From NCBI GenBank assembly GCA_027627225.1, contig CM051028.1, forward strand, positions 23,556,364 through 23,620,363: a stretch of DNA of 64,000 nucleotides. Direction: 5' to 3'. This stretch comes from Congeria kusceri (taxonomy: Eukaryota; Mollusca; Bivalvia; Myida; Dreissenidae). Numbering within the stretch: the first letter of the stretch is position 1; every line of letters begins with the position of its first letter. Below, one piece after another: positions 37,101 through 45,226 of the stretch. The position numbers and the translations under genes were made by a program. The notes beneath the pieces were generated by a model, which worked only from the letters and a program-made list of their open reading frames with translations, was not told where the DNA came from and did no database searches.

Positions 37101-40100
37101 GTCCTAAAATGGGCATTACAAAATAGTAATAAGACAAAACATACCAATTTAAAGTGTTTTAAATCTATAAAGCAGTAGGTAAGTTACTGAAAAATGCAAT
37201 ATTCCAAATCAGAATTGTGTAATATCATCAACTTATTTCAAGTGATACACATACTCAAAATACAAGGTTTCCACGAATAATATTCATTCAAAGCTCAAAT
37301 ACATTGTATAACATAAACTAAGATTCATGACTTATATTATTTACAATGTCATTCATTGACTGGGATCATAAAAATAAGAAATGACACAAAGTGTGTCATT
37401 ATAGGCATATTTTATACGCTTTCCATCTCGATTTTCCACCTTTTCAAAAATGTGTTTTTTTTGTTCAGTTATCTGAAAACCTACCAGCCCGAGGACGCTA
37501 AACATAGAATCAAATTGGCATGGCCTAATTATGAAACTTTGGGGAAGTGTTAGCAGACATAAAAGGAAGGTTAAGTTCAGTTTTCGGCATAATTTGGTAC
37601 TTAAGTTATACCCCACAAAAGACACATCCGACTCGCGGAGTTCTAGTTTACGATAACCGACCGCTTTTTGTTCATGTTAACCACCACAATAACGGACTGA
37701 AAACGAGCTTTTGATGCTATACTAAGGGTAACTAGATCTTGTACGCTACTTCTCCTAACTTAAAATATCAGTTTTATCCGTTACTTCAAATGTGTTTGAT
37801 ATTTCTTTCGTCTTGCTGTCGAATGGTTCCATTTATAAGATGCGCTGATGTTGCAGAGTTTTAGTGGCAGATCAACTAGAGCACATGCTTTGCAATAACG
37901 TACAGGCATTCCTCGTACACGAAGAGTATCTCAATCAATGTTGTGAACAAGTCAACGACGCCATGTGGAATTTTCACATTGACCGTGTTGAACAAAAATG
38001 TATTCGACTAGTTTCGAAGGCTGTAAATTGTACTAGTAGTAAGAAGAAAACGAAAGTCAACGGTGCAGATGCACAGTTTATAAGAAATAAGAAAACAAAG
38101 CACCTCGAAGGGGAATTCAATGGCCTGCAAGTAGAGAAATTCGATAGACCTGTTTCACAAAAGCAGGTCCATGAAGAAAGATACAAAATTGTGTTTGTGA
38201 CAAAAGTTGGACAAAACTTATTGTGGGTATGTGGATTTGTTTTTTTATATTTGTAATTTAGCAGTTTGAAAGTAATTAACATGAACATGTATGAAGTACT
38301 ATTAAAATTGGGTATACTACATGTAAATGTCAAATATTATACAAAAACACGTTGCTACATCAGACGAAAAACTATCGCAAGCGAAAACATAAAGCTAAAA
38401 CACAACAAACGGAAATGCACTAATTTCAACTGATGTCATCGCAGTGACCAATGCAAGTCATTGACCGCACTGTTCGCTCATGTTACATATTCTATTGCTT
38501 AAAATAAATCTTCAAGTATAACAGGATATTTGTTACTTACAATCAATAACGTGTTGTTCCTCTGTTTGAGCTCTTGTTCTTTTTATTGTATTCATACCAT
38601 CAAAGTCTGAAAAAAATCTTATGTTCATGTTGTATTGCAGACTTTGTCGTTGCCTTTGGTGATGATAACTGGCTCAAACCAACAATGCCATAGTCTGGCG
38701 TCTGTCATGTGGGCATGTTACAGCACGGATGTGGTATGTCTGTCATTTTAGTACGCTTTGTTATGAATAATTGTACGAGTATTGTGAATAATGCTGGTAC
38801 AATCACGCATAACGAGTATGTCACTAAAATGTATAATTTAAGAAATAATTTTCGATTTAGAGTTGTTTATCGACTAATAAACAGCGATTTAGAGTTCGGA
38901 TGCGTATGAATTAAACCACCGATTGTTTATTGGTGCTTTAACAACGGTGAATTTTATTCTTTGTCTACAGAAAACTTTGCGCGTGTCATGTTAGAATAGA
39001 CCTTACCCCATGTCAAATACCAATTGTACATTCGTGTTACAAACATATAAACGGCGATAAGCCAGTGTGCCATAGTTAAAGATAAGTGGCACAAGACTCC
39101 CACAGTTTTACCAAACGGACTCGAGTGACAATTAAGAAGTTAATTGTAACACATAATTCCGCATTGTGAATAATCAGTTTAGCTTTTAAATTGCCAGAAC
39201 AAATTTTCAATCATCTTGTAAGCAATTGGCATTGAATAAATGTGATGTGCTCTTGTCTAATTTTGGCACACTTGCATTATTTGGTCATACTTCTGTTGTT
39301 TGTTGACCTTGTTGTCGGTCTATATAGATGTCCAACTAGTTCAAAATTTAGATAATTACCCGTGAAACAATCACAGTGAATAAAGAAATTAAGCTTTGAT
39401 GCATAGCATCGTGTACCGGTCATTGTACTGTTTAACCCTTTTGTTTATCGTGTTGTCAGTATACTTTGCCGTCAGTGGTACCCGATGAAATGTCACTTGG
39501 GGATGTTATCAATATGCTGGACGCCAAGATTCGAAAAATGTGTCCGTCACGTGGTCTGTCTGATGACAACAAGGAGCACCTCAAGAGGCGCCTTATAGGT
39601 TAGAACCCTTATACATTGTATACGGCTGGCAGGAAGATTTATTTGAACGGTATCATTTGTATGAACATAGCTCTCTACACATCACCCGTGGTAATGTTGT
39701 CAACAAAGCAAATTGTTTTATCTTCGATTTTTAACACGGCATTCTTCATGTGCTAATGGATACATAACATAATGTATTATTCGCAGATTTTACTTATTGT
39801 TTTATTTTTTTACACTAAAACTCAAAGCCGATTGGCTTGTTCATACTTTAATAATACATGTTAAAGTCAAACGATGTAGTGCAGTGGTTCGAAATAGGGA
39901 CCTCTCCATCCAAAGTAAACAGTGAAAGATATTTCAAGGGTAATACAGGTGAAACATATGAACGAAAAATAAACTAAAAAGGTGGAAATGTTCCGCTTTC
40001 ATCAGTCATTATGTGGTACAAATGCTTAACAGTCGCCTGCATTGAGCTATGAATATTCCGTTAACAACAGATATGAAGATCATGATATTGTATCCACTAA

Positions 40101-43100
40101 GTTATGGCGTTAGCATCTAATTTGTGTTTAATTTTTTCTCGCCAGTGTCAAAAATTTAAACGAAAGCCAATTTGTTAATCTGTAAAAAGTATGAAGTATG
40201 TTTTACATGTTAAAATCAATTTTAGGTTTCGAGGGCTCTACGGATGACTCCAAAGTTAGTCTACAAAAGTTCTGCTGGGTAAGTCAAGTGTTTTAATATT
40301 TTAAAAAAGGAATAATGACAGTACAAAGATGCGACCTGCTTTCATTCGACGAAGATTGTATAAGTTTTGTATAAACGAACAAAGTTTACAAGATGAAATG
40401 AACAGCTTGATTGAAGTACCTTGATCCAGTTGTCTTGTTAATCCCCCGCCGCGAAGCGGGAGGGGGGTTATAGGAATGCCCTTCTTCCGTCCGTCCGTCT
40501 GTCCGTAACATTGTCGTGCCCGCTCCATATCTCCTATACCCTTTGAAAGATTTTCATGAAACTTGGCTCAAATGTTTAGGTCATTGAGACGATGTGCAGA
40601 AGGCATGAGTCAGACACGCCGCGCCGGCTCAAGGTCAAGGTCACACTTTAAGGTCAAATATTCGAGCCTCCATTTCGTGTCCGCTCCATATCTCCTATGC
40701 CTTTTGAAGGATTTTCATGAAACTTGGCTCAAATGTTTAGGTTATTGAGACGATGTGCAGAAGGCATGGGCCTTTCACGCCAGCTCAAGGTCAAGGTCAC
40801 ACTTGAAGGTTAAATTTTTGAGCCTCCATTTTCGTGTCCGTTTTTCGTGTCCTCTCCATATCCCCTATACCCTTTGAAGGATTTTCATGAAACTTGGCTC
40901 AAATGGTTTGCTCGTTGAGACCATGTGCAGAAGGCATAAGCCAGTCACGCCAACTCAAGGTCAAGGTCACACTTGAAGGTTGAATGTTTTAGCCTGTATT
41001 TTCATGTCCGTTCTATATCTCCTGTGCCCTTTAAAGGACTTTCATAAAACTTGCCTCAAATGTTTATCACATTGAGGCAATGTGCAGAAGGCATGAGGCA
41101 GTCACGCCACCTCAGGGTCTAGGTCACACTTGAAGGTCAAAGTTTGAGCCTCCATTTTTGTGTCTGCTCCATATCTCCTATGCCCTTTGAAGGATTTTCA
41201 TAAAACTTGGCTTAAATGTTTATCACATTGAGGCGATGTGCAGAAGGCACGGAGCAGTCTTGCCACCTTAAGGTCAAGGTCACACTTAAAGGTCAAATGT
41301 TTGAGCCTCCATTTTCGTGTCAGCTCCATATCGCCTATGCCGTTTAAGGATTTTTATGAAACTGATTAAGGTCAGTGTCATACTTCAAAGTCACCTTTAA
41401 AATCTAATGAAGGATCACGACGGGGGATATAGTTGTCCTTTGGACGGCCTTGTTTGAATATTAGCCTAGATGTAGTTGTTAAGAATTGTACGTATATGAA
41501 TTTACATGCACTTTTAAAGATATAAGACGCAGATATGTACACTCATAAATCTACAAACCGAGTGCATAGCACGAGAACAAAATGCCTTATGTTGACATAT
41601 ACATGTATTTACAGGACAAAATGTTTCCTACATATAACAACGACAAGAACCCACTAACGTTCTCCTTTTGGCAGTGGTTTGTAGCCTGCTACAACCTTAT
41701 TGACAAATATCTGCTTCAGTATTGGGAAAAAAGGTACACAAAACAGTGTAATTAAAAAAACAACAGAATGACACATGGTTGCTTTACTTCATTTTATTTC
41801 GTATTGATATTTCAAAAGTAGATGACTTGGCGACACTGTTTCGTAACAGAATAGGGACGAACTACTATTGTGTCAACGGTGCATATTATGTGCAGTGTTA
41901 GCGCTGATTTCATTTAAATTGTTTCTTTTTTAATAACTGCAGTTGGATTGTTGGGTTCGTGAGTAAGACGACAGCAAAAGCAAAACTGAATACAGAAAAT
42001 GGCCGCCGCGATGGCTTGTTTATTCTGCGCTTTTCGGATAACTTAATTGTTCACAGTCAGGGGATAACGAGCATGTTTGGGCAACTGACGGCCTGCTTTA
42101 CATATGACAAAAAAATTCCAGGTGGGTTGTTAGTTCTTTCTTACGTACGTATGACAGTACCACCATTTAGTTTCGTCCGTTGCGCATTTGTCACTTTTCG
42201 ACACATATATAATGCGATATGGACCGAGGAATGTCCATAAGTTCATATCTTTCCTGTCGGATTTCAATATTGGGGTAATTAGTAGCACACTTAATCTATT
42301 TATCATTGTCATTCATATAATTGTCATTCATAAAATGAATAGGTGGAGAAACAAGACGGGCCATTATTCCTGATGCAAACGTTGCGGATTACAAGGACTT
42401 GGAAAAGAACTGCCTGGCTAATATTCTATCAGAATCAGTGATGAAGATGTCGAGTGAGCCGACGCATTGCTATCGTTACGTTTACCCGTCCTTAGAACGT
42501 CGTGAAGATACTTTCGATAAGTTTAAGGAGTCCAGTAAGTGTTTTAATTGTTTGAGTTATCTTGACGGTCTAATTTGTGCTTAATTAACAATTGAGATAT
42601 GTGTATGTCAATGTGTTGTTTTTGTGAAGTTAGTACAAGCGCTCGCACATATTTGCACTCGCGTACGTTCGCACGCGCATGGACATGTACAGGTTATCAA
42701 CACATGAAAAAGTGCGACACGCTATAAGGAAAAATGTAGCTGTTTCACATAACATAGTTGGGAAAGAAATGCTGTGTTTATAAAAGTTAATAAATGTACA
42801 GAACATGTTCTTGAAATTATTTAAATGGAACTGTATTTTTTTTTTCTAGAACCTGTCGTAGCCAATTACCATGGAGTTAAACAACAGTTCCTGATAGACG
42901 TTGAACAAATGTTGAGGTATATACGTTTCGTTTACAACTTCAAACAATATTCCTCATTGTCCTAAATAACGAAAGATATGTATTAAAAAATATCAATGTT
43001 TTAATTTTGCATTATATATGTTAAATGTCATTACCCAGTTTTACCATTAGCATGTTCTCTATGTAACGAATTATTTAATCAGCGAGGTAACACTTCTGGG

Positions 43101-43792
43101 AAAGCGTACGGAATCGGCAGACACAAAATCGTCGAAAGAACGGTCGGGTAAATACCTATTAATTTTTTTAATTTAATCATAAGTTAAATATATTAATGTT
43201 ATGGAGATTACAGTTTTGAAAGATCCATTCATAATAGGTTCAGTACATTTGGACTTGTACATAACTTTATTTATTAGTTTTTTTAAACACATAATTGTTG
43301 TAAATGTTATTTATTGTAGTTGGGAAGAAGACAAAGGTCTCTCGTACCAAGTCTGCTGATACAAGTACTTCGTGCACGGAGAACAAATTCTATTCTAGTA
43401 ATGAAAAACCAATGGTCTTAGAAGATACCACATTTGTTGCGCATGCATCGGCAGCTGCTATTCCTATTCTCCCGGAAATATCCGAGTTCAGAGGAACCCC
43501 CGAAAACAGTTCATTTGAAAGCACAGGAGGTGCGCAACTGGATGACAGTGTGGTACTGAATGGTATGGAACCGAATGAAACGTTTGCAAACACCGCGGTG
43601 GTCGAAAATGGGTTTTTGGCAAGCCAGTCAGGTGGTCCATGTAGCGGATTGGTTGTCAGTGATGCTATGACCAATACATTCTTCGCAGGCACCAATATCA
43701 ATGCGATAGCCATTGATGATGATCTGCACACGTTTGGAGATGTGGAGTTTGATGAGATAAATTTGCAAGAATTGGATGGATATATAACTTAG
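19109..43792 (+). CDS. STAT: STAT transcription factor, complete 20-coding-exon gene (STAT5/6-like class)
   Basis: Exons: 19121-19168, 19736-19854, 30271-30409, 31089-31169, 31860-31952, 32650-32743, 32876-33009, 33818-33966, 34319-34453, 35295-35366, 37857-38226, 38641-38733, 39460-39598, 40226-40278, 41615-41733, 41943-42121, 42343-42534, 42850-42916, 43083-43147, 43320-43792. All have GT-AG borders, and their 2814 nt are an exact multiple of three (937 residues). The acceptor at 19108 implies an upstream 5'UTR exon. STATs bind phosphorylated receptors, are phosphorylated by JAK kinases, dimerise through SH2 domains and bind DNA. Order: N-domain 1-102, coiled coil 103-330, DNA-binding about 331-510, linker to about 590, SH2 about 590-720, tyrosine 743, tail to 937. 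SLPLVMITGSNQ and FWQWF resemble STAT5/6 more than STAT1/3. The tail is longer than usual (most STATs are 750-850). Intron 2 holds a 9.87-kb transposon. Confidence 0.93.
19121..30409 (+). CDS. STAT: STAT exons 1-3: divergent N-terminal domain
   Basis: Residues 1-102. The start MATSGQCSSVLKFLKQ sits 12 nt past an acceptor. Exon 2 carries IERDVYFKWKDLLQDIGFEE, which I align loosely with the IE.RHYL.QWIE.Q.W core of STAT N-domains. The usual domain is about 120-130 residues, so this one is short and diverged. Exons 2 and 3 are separated by 10.4 kb, nearly all of it one transposon. Confidence 0.75.
20470..20812. repeat. Left subterminal repeats of the 9.87-kb transposon
   Basis: At least five diverged units of about 35-40 bp contain TTTTGACGGAACA and TTGTTGCTAAAATCA. 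The same words appear in reverse complement at 27885-28060. Paired subterminal arrays of this kind are usual binding sites for transposases. Confidence 0.7.
21910..22120 (-). CDS. Possible terminal exon of the OTU protein
   Basis: After a TTTGCAG acceptor near 22121 one frame reads EKIYGLWVQFYEKKAKQQLW and ends HGSRLYYKF with a stop near 21920. Composition is protein-like (many aromatic residues). The phase (0) does not match the phase-2 end of the triplicated exon, so an exon is missing, another frame is used, or the region is decayed. Confidence 0.35.
23129..23212 (-). CDS. Tandem exon repeat, unit 3
   Basis: An 84-nt exon with the same phase and borders (TTTTCAG, GTAAAC). It encodes SANALADRLMADSSIQAAEQ and is the most diverged of the three. 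Confidence 0.8.
23373..23456 (-). CDS. Tandem exon repeat, unit 2
   Basis: Identical in length, phase and splice sites to the exon at 23618-23701, with one substitution (Ser to Ala: SANAMAD). Its flanking intron is almost identical too, so whole units of about 245 bp were duplicated recently. Confidence 0.8.
23618..23701 (-). CDS. Tandem exon repeat, unit 1
   Basis: An 84-nt exon between TTTTCAG and GTAAAC, entered in phase 2 and left in phase 2, so it can be repeated or skipped without breaking the frame. It encodes SDSERLKTSANSMADSLMAD followed by SGIQAAEQ. It accepts the phase-2 end of the OTU exon at 23910. Confidence 0.8.
23783..24826 (-). CDS. OTU-like cysteine protease segment of the transposon protein
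   Basis: The frame is open from about 24895 and the first ATG is at 24826. VCVQGDGNCLPRSGS carries the OTU catalytic pair, Asp76 and Cys79 in GDGNC. The distal ASNWIPNHFVPVV supplies a candidate catalytic His237 in the usual 'NH..P' setting. EIRCRIVIEMVRNIDLYL between them matches the OTU helix after the nucleophile. OTU enzymes cut ubiquitin chains. I recall similar domains in proteins annotated 'vertnin-like' in invertebrates. It directly follows the DDE-like frame and overlaps it by 10 bp out of frame, so the two were probably one polyprotein before a 1-bp change near 24893-24900. The real exon ends at 23910 (TTTCAAG|GTATAC); residues after SVSR are intron. Confidence 0.75.
   Translation of the reverse strand: MLLNKLCQCESFDDLQIIMPTIEEEVRELYGDININPDISVVSHGFKVNRLAHEQPFDNQTIDATLGKLPVCVQGDGNCLPRSGSILAFGDEDHHTEIRCRIVIEMVRNIDLYLSVEHLQRGAVHLEKEARQLVKTYAMFSEHYIPETRLVPRTIYKKEVREACNDKTYMGVWHIFALSSVLHCQLFSTYPHLGSELYSTTLNRLIIPRRDDGSGIGNIMWSSTRQDMTASNWIPNHFVPVVNTTVPCSGSLVENLFEEDKDLFELDSSTFAGSWTYLNYKELNGHAVIPDVDMHEDVEAGQSVSRYTTTKFIQLTSSLSCLNLELKTCLSCSQYVVQMPKILTNVK
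24817..26829 (-). CDS. DDE/RNase-H-like transposase candidate, 670 residues
   Basis: It begins MSFQKKMWIRKK and has a lysine-rich N-terminus with VRAMMPDTPTKFAKVL and TPRKRQ, then a cysteine-rich region (CCCPYC about 217-222; CINGGCEQC about 268-276). The core resembles an RNase-H-fold nuclease: VMDFAKKREIKYQ with Asp375, IIFSDGCSAQYKSKG with Asp458, and YFGSEHGKSECDGEIG with His489, Glu493, Asp495 and Glu497. A C-terminal zinc cluster, CFCKKC...C, lies near 587-600. I recall this 'FSDGC..QYK...HGKSECDG' pattern from unnamed mollusc and cnidarian proteins but cannot name the superfamily. The likely role is a cut-and-paste transposase binding the element's ends. The last about 25 residues are read out of frame, because the OTU frame continues from about 24895. 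Confidence 0.7.
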   Translation of the reverse strand: MSFQKKMWIRKKDRERKANLRCKKPSATTESTSPFRTKKTEWNITSQVRAMMPDTPTKFAKVLDNIEKRATPRKRQALDDLKKDDSVKKKMVENKEDKKTVHSAKQQNNEKKRAKIPYRSVKPAARLYLVKRAILKRKSRVDVRGIQMFYLREDISRILPQKRFATKDGPGYAMQVSVKAAHAKYNFENHSQISLGKFAALRKRNVRLLSQSHRDYCCCPYCTNIRFKLLTLSRASPDQNCKRTHENDIVDILLCPKADSEQFYDANCINGGCEQCSNYEKTLKEFYNQIPEDKILTWNRWTNDTKSDTGMARKLVITEKGSKNKLIQELVEKDIKKPAQGYTFLQHIFTAQWQNKQFKQIKANVPAGSVLQVMDFAKKREIKYQSEIKGAFFTTRQVTMHPVVTYFQSDVGLVRNSSIIISEDNCHDYHAVNHFGQIVNSHLEKFIEKPKRQIIFSDGCSAQYKSKGPFADIANERTEVNRNYFGSEHGKSECDGEIGTLNRSLDRAIIGNKVVLNSAEDVYNYCHSHMEVDDVLSTRNFYYVKNGDIDRNRPETDVKTVTSTRKFHQILNSTNEPGLLRVRSLSCFCKKCESGDLANCLNRKYVEKYEEKQLQRNEVTVTNTEENVANPAVPEVTSEEIHANKSQKYLESLHSIILLHIQGKTTFKCS
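26769..26984 (-). CDS. Second basic segment of the DDE-like protein, out of frame with the main frame
   Basis: 71 residues, again basic (QRERQRRWLEKRKTNG, QSKREYNRQKKGKRER). A run of eight adenines (minus strand; 26847-26854) lies where its reading must pass to the frame of the 670-residue protein. A -1 shift there would join the two. This is either an inactivating 1-bp deletion or a slippery site of type A_AAA_AAA. Confidence 0.5.
   Translation of the reverse strand: MQRERQRRWLEKRKTNGCVSTTPKRKPAVETRHSVQSKREYNRQKKGKRERKCRSKRKCGSEKKTGKGKRI
26997..27167 (-). CDS. Basic N-terminal segment of the transposon DDE-like protein
   Basis: 56 residues from ATG at 27167, or from a second ATG two codons on. 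The sequence is highly charged (RSRLKEQDPERYKEYL, RAKERREQLKKEL). Such 'PE.YKEYL...RYK.R' lysine/arginine-rich stretches head many transposon-type proteins of cnidarians and molluscs (from memory). It stops at TAA (26997-26999), yet the same frame resumes at once at 26984. Either the TAA is a nonsense change, or an in-phase intron of about 100 nt runs from an AAG|GTACGA donor near 27083 to the TTACAG acceptor at 26985 and removes it. Confidence 0.55.
   Translation of the reverse strand: MKMDRSAAFRSRLKEQDPERYKEYLNKQKVRAKERREQLKKELQKKNPNPVAKQKK
27228..27518. mobile_element. MITE with TTTCAGGTTAC-type ends, copy 2, nested in the transposon
   Basis: Same ends as 13494-13788: TTTCAGGTAACCCGACCTAC at the left and GTAAACCTGAAAC at the right. 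It sits about 60 bp upstream of the DDE-like start codon, so it inserted into the larger element's promoter side. Confidence 0.8.
27885..28060. repeat. Right subterminal repeats of the 9.87-kb transposon
   Basis: Five units of about 33-36 bp carry CTGTCAAAATATGACGATCG, CGTCAAAGAATGACGATAGC and CCGTCAAAAAATGACATTC. These are the reverse complement of the left array. Confidence 0.75.
29395..29523. repeat. Fold-back repeat with arms of about 40 bp
   Basis: GTCCAATAAACAACGATTTG...GTTCTGATGC is followed, after a 48-bp spacer, by its imperfect reverse complement GCATCAGAACGACAAAGAGT. A diverged relative lies at about 38848-39000. Confidence 0.8.
30722..31035 (-). mobile_element. SINE family 2, copy 1 (STAT intron 3)
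   Basis: Minus-strand tRNA-like head (GGGCTCGAACCC at 30736, the reverse of a box B) and a body shared with 34600-34930: GACGAAAGGCGTTACAAACG and TTGACAATCTGTGAATAGG. It ends about 55 bp before the acceptor of STAT exon 4. Confidence 0.6.
31089..34453 (+). CDS. STAT: STAT exons 4-9: coiled-coil domain
   Basis: Residues 103-331. Exon 4 reads VDEAIRCLWREEQMLGPYIQ. The following exons are rich in Leu/Gln/Glu heptads (AEQLCLQLQRECGELESS). Exon 8 has VVTWRRQF, the counterpart of the 'WKRRQQ' helix, and exons 8/9 join to form LEKISEWCAKTGKLLYDI, the counterpart of LD.LQ.WCE.LAE in vertebrate STATs. Confidence 0.9.
33085..33386 (+). mobile_element. tRNA-derived SINE, family 1, copy 2 (STAT intron 7)
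   Basis: Head CTAGCTCAGTTGGTAGAG and GAGTTCGAACCCCAGCC, body ACGGCCATTCTCCCCCTAC, tail AAACAAACAAAC. It starts 75 bp after the donor of STAT exon 7. Confidence 0.9.
34600..34935 (-). mobile_element. SINE family 2, copy 2 (STAT intron 9)
   Basis: Minus-strand tRNA-like head (TGGTACTCGAACCACG, GCGCTAACCAGTCAGCTA) and the body CCGACGAAAAGCGTTACAAA up to TTTGCCAATCTGTGAACAGG. A tail-only fragment may lie near 40165-40190. Confidence 0.65.
35295..40278 (+). CDS. STAT: STAT exons 10-14: DNA-binding domain and linker
   Basis: Residues 331-573. TFLVVKQ corresponds to the 'F.VEKQP' strand. Exon 11 (370 nt, the largest internal exon) has LEGEFNGLQV, the counterpart of the 'AEFRHLQL' strand, and QVHEERYKIVF, the counterpart of 'VTEEKH...F'. 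It also holds a lysine-rich stretch (SSKKKTKVNG) that I do not recognise from other STATs. Exon 12 is TLSLPLVMITGSNQ, the most conserved DNA-binding-domain strand. Confidence 0.9.
35690..35772. repeat. (ATT)n microsatellite
   Basis: About 25 ATT units with two interruptions, in STAT intron 10. The frame rich in leucine across it is an artefact. Confidence 0.95.
36683..37525. mobile_element. Harbinger-like MITE, copy 1, flanked by TAA
   Basis: The ends are inverted: GGCCATACAAATTTGGTTCT at the left, and the reverse complement of the right end is GGCCATGCCAATTTGATTCT. The match extends about 70 bp. TAA flanks both sides (36680-36682, 37526-37528). A TAA duplication with GG-starting ends suggests PIF/Harbinger; the family is inferred. 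It has no transposase frame and sits in STAT intron 10. Confidence 0.8.
38848..39000. repeat. Diverged copy of the fold-back repeat (STAT intron 12)
   Basis: CGATTTAGAGTTGTTTATCG, AATAAACAGCGATTTAGAGT and GAATTAAACCACC match the repeat at 29395-29523. The following TTTAACAACGGTG...TGTCATGTTAGAAT matches 29650-29710. Confidence 0.65.
40441..41460. mobile_element. Tandem-core element, about 170-bp units (STAT intron 14)
   Basis: Six or so units repeat GCTCCATATCTCCTATGCC, GGATTTTCATGAAACTTGGC and GGTCAAGGTCACACTT. The left edge has CCCCCGCCGCGAAGCGGGAG followed by CCGTCCGTCCGTC. The right edge is GACGGGGGATATAG. Frames across it are artefacts. Confidence 0.8.
41615..42916 (+). CDS. STAT: STAT exons 15-18: SH2 domain and phosphotyrosine segment
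   Basis: Residues 574-758. FWQWFVACYNLIDKYLLQYW leads into GFVSKTTAKAKL and GLFILRFSD, where Arg642 is the phosphotyrosine-binding arginine. YVYPSLERREDTFDKF matches the 'YLYP...KDE.F.KYY' end of the SH2 domain. Exon 18 carries Tyr743 in VVANYHGVKQQF, placed like the activating tyrosine of STAT5/6. Confidence 0.93.
43083..43792 (+). CDS. STAT: STAT exons 19-20: long acidic transactivation tail
   Basis: Residues 759-937. A basic Ser/Thr-rich stretch (KKTKVSRTKSADTS) is followed by a low-complexity acidic tail. It ends in DVEFDEINLQELDGYIT, an acidic amphipathic end typical of activation domains. The stop is TAG at 43790-43792. Confidence 0.88.
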
Positions 43793-44840
43793 TTAAATTT
43801 TACTGTTAGTCGTGACAGTAAGTCATATATTTGCATTCCAAAAGTAATAATGTTTAAATTGCAATGCCATTTCAAAGTTGGTATACATTTATTGGCTTTT
43901 AAATTGGATTGACATAAAATTACATGCACATTTTAAGTTCTCCTTAATCGTACATGATTTAACATTTGCTGTTGCTGTTGGTGTTTTTGTTTTGTTGGCA
44001 GTTGTAAACTGGTTTTCACCAACATTGATAACGCTTCTTATACATTTATGTGTTTCACAAGTGGTTGTTTATAATTCTTTCACTGTAATATTACGTTGCG
44101 AAATATTTTGTCAAGTAAACACAATAATCTATTTATGGTTAAGTTTGTCACGTTGGCAAAAATATACACATCACAACACTGTTTTGCATAGTCATTGATA
44201 CTGCATTTACCTTTCTATTGTATAACAAGAGCTGCTATAGCTGCTCTGGCTTCAGAAATATAAATACGAGGGCTGTTCTTAAGTTCTTGGACAATGCTGA
44301 CATTATTACAAGTGTACATCATATTACACCATTATAAAAAATATTTTTTTACATATTTCACCCATCCTTTACAAAATATATAGAACATGTACAGCTTTAC
44401 AACTTATTGGCAATATACATTGTCAAATATATAGAGCAGATTGACGTCTCGATGCTGTCAAAATGGAACATTTCTTCACATATTTGCGAATTAATCTCTC
44501 TCCGGTTTAATACGTCTATTGGTGTGTGCACCCATGTGTTGTTGTTGTTCTTTCATTTAAAGCTATGGTAGATATTATAGCAATGTGGGGAGTTCCATAA
44601 TGTTGTGAAATGAGTCTTTCTGCAAATCTCTTACAACACAACACTACACATTTCATGAATTCACAAATGGTAGGCTACACATGGTATGTAACAAATTCTC
44701 AAACCCAGTAAAATCAGCTATTATCTTGGTGTCAGCAACCATTTTGTGCTGAATAGTTGTTCACGTGATTAATGATTTAGTGTCACTGTCATTTCAGAAG
44801 CTACACAATGTTTAAGTCAACTGCTCCGTCTTGTAAGTCA
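43793..44840. other. STAT 3'UTR and downstream spacer
   Basis: No further exon is seen. I did not find a canonical AATAAA close to the stop, so the 3' end is unplaced. TACGAGGGCTGTTCTTAAGT near 44265 resembles one end of a mariner-type repeat, but no partner end was found. Confidence 0.4.
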
Positions 44841-45201
44841 TTTAGATGCTTTTTGTTGGGCACGCTCTGAAAACAATGAATAACAATGTCCAAATGTTCA
44901 GTAAATAATGCTATTATGGCACCTAATAACAACATATTACAATGGAATCAAACAGCTCAAATGTATGAAATATATTTACATGTAGTTGTAAATAACAACA
45001 TATGAGATGAACCATTTTCAAAAACACCAAAACAAGGTTCTATTAAGAACTCCGTTCACGTATTCCTTAAACATTTTATGCTAACAAGTGCAGTATGTAA
45101 TATTTTGCCTTTTTTAAACGCAGTTTATTAATACAAAAACACATTTAACTTGCTTAATATCAGAGGTAGTTACAGTATTAGAAGCCAAACTATTTTCACA
45201 C

Positions 45202-45226
45202 CTTTGTTGCCGGTTTTCATCCAAAC
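45202..45226 (-). pseudogene. 25-nt cytoplasmic exon, pseudogene copy
   Basis: TTGCAG|GTTTGGATGAAAACCGGCAA...|GTGTGA matches the exon at 54768-54792 in length and splice borders. It would encode LDENRQQ. Confidence 0.6.

Noticed and set aside
43390..43731. 113-residue minus-strand open frame
   Set aside because: Antisense of the final STAT exon.
43878..44198. 106-residue hydrophobic frame after STAT
   Set aside because: Starts 85 bp past the STAT stop in T-rich DNA. Hydrophobicity follows from base composition.
44221..44300. Mariner-type terminal repeat (TACGAGGGCTGTTC)
   Set aside because: Only one end is visible, with no inverted partner and no TA duplication.
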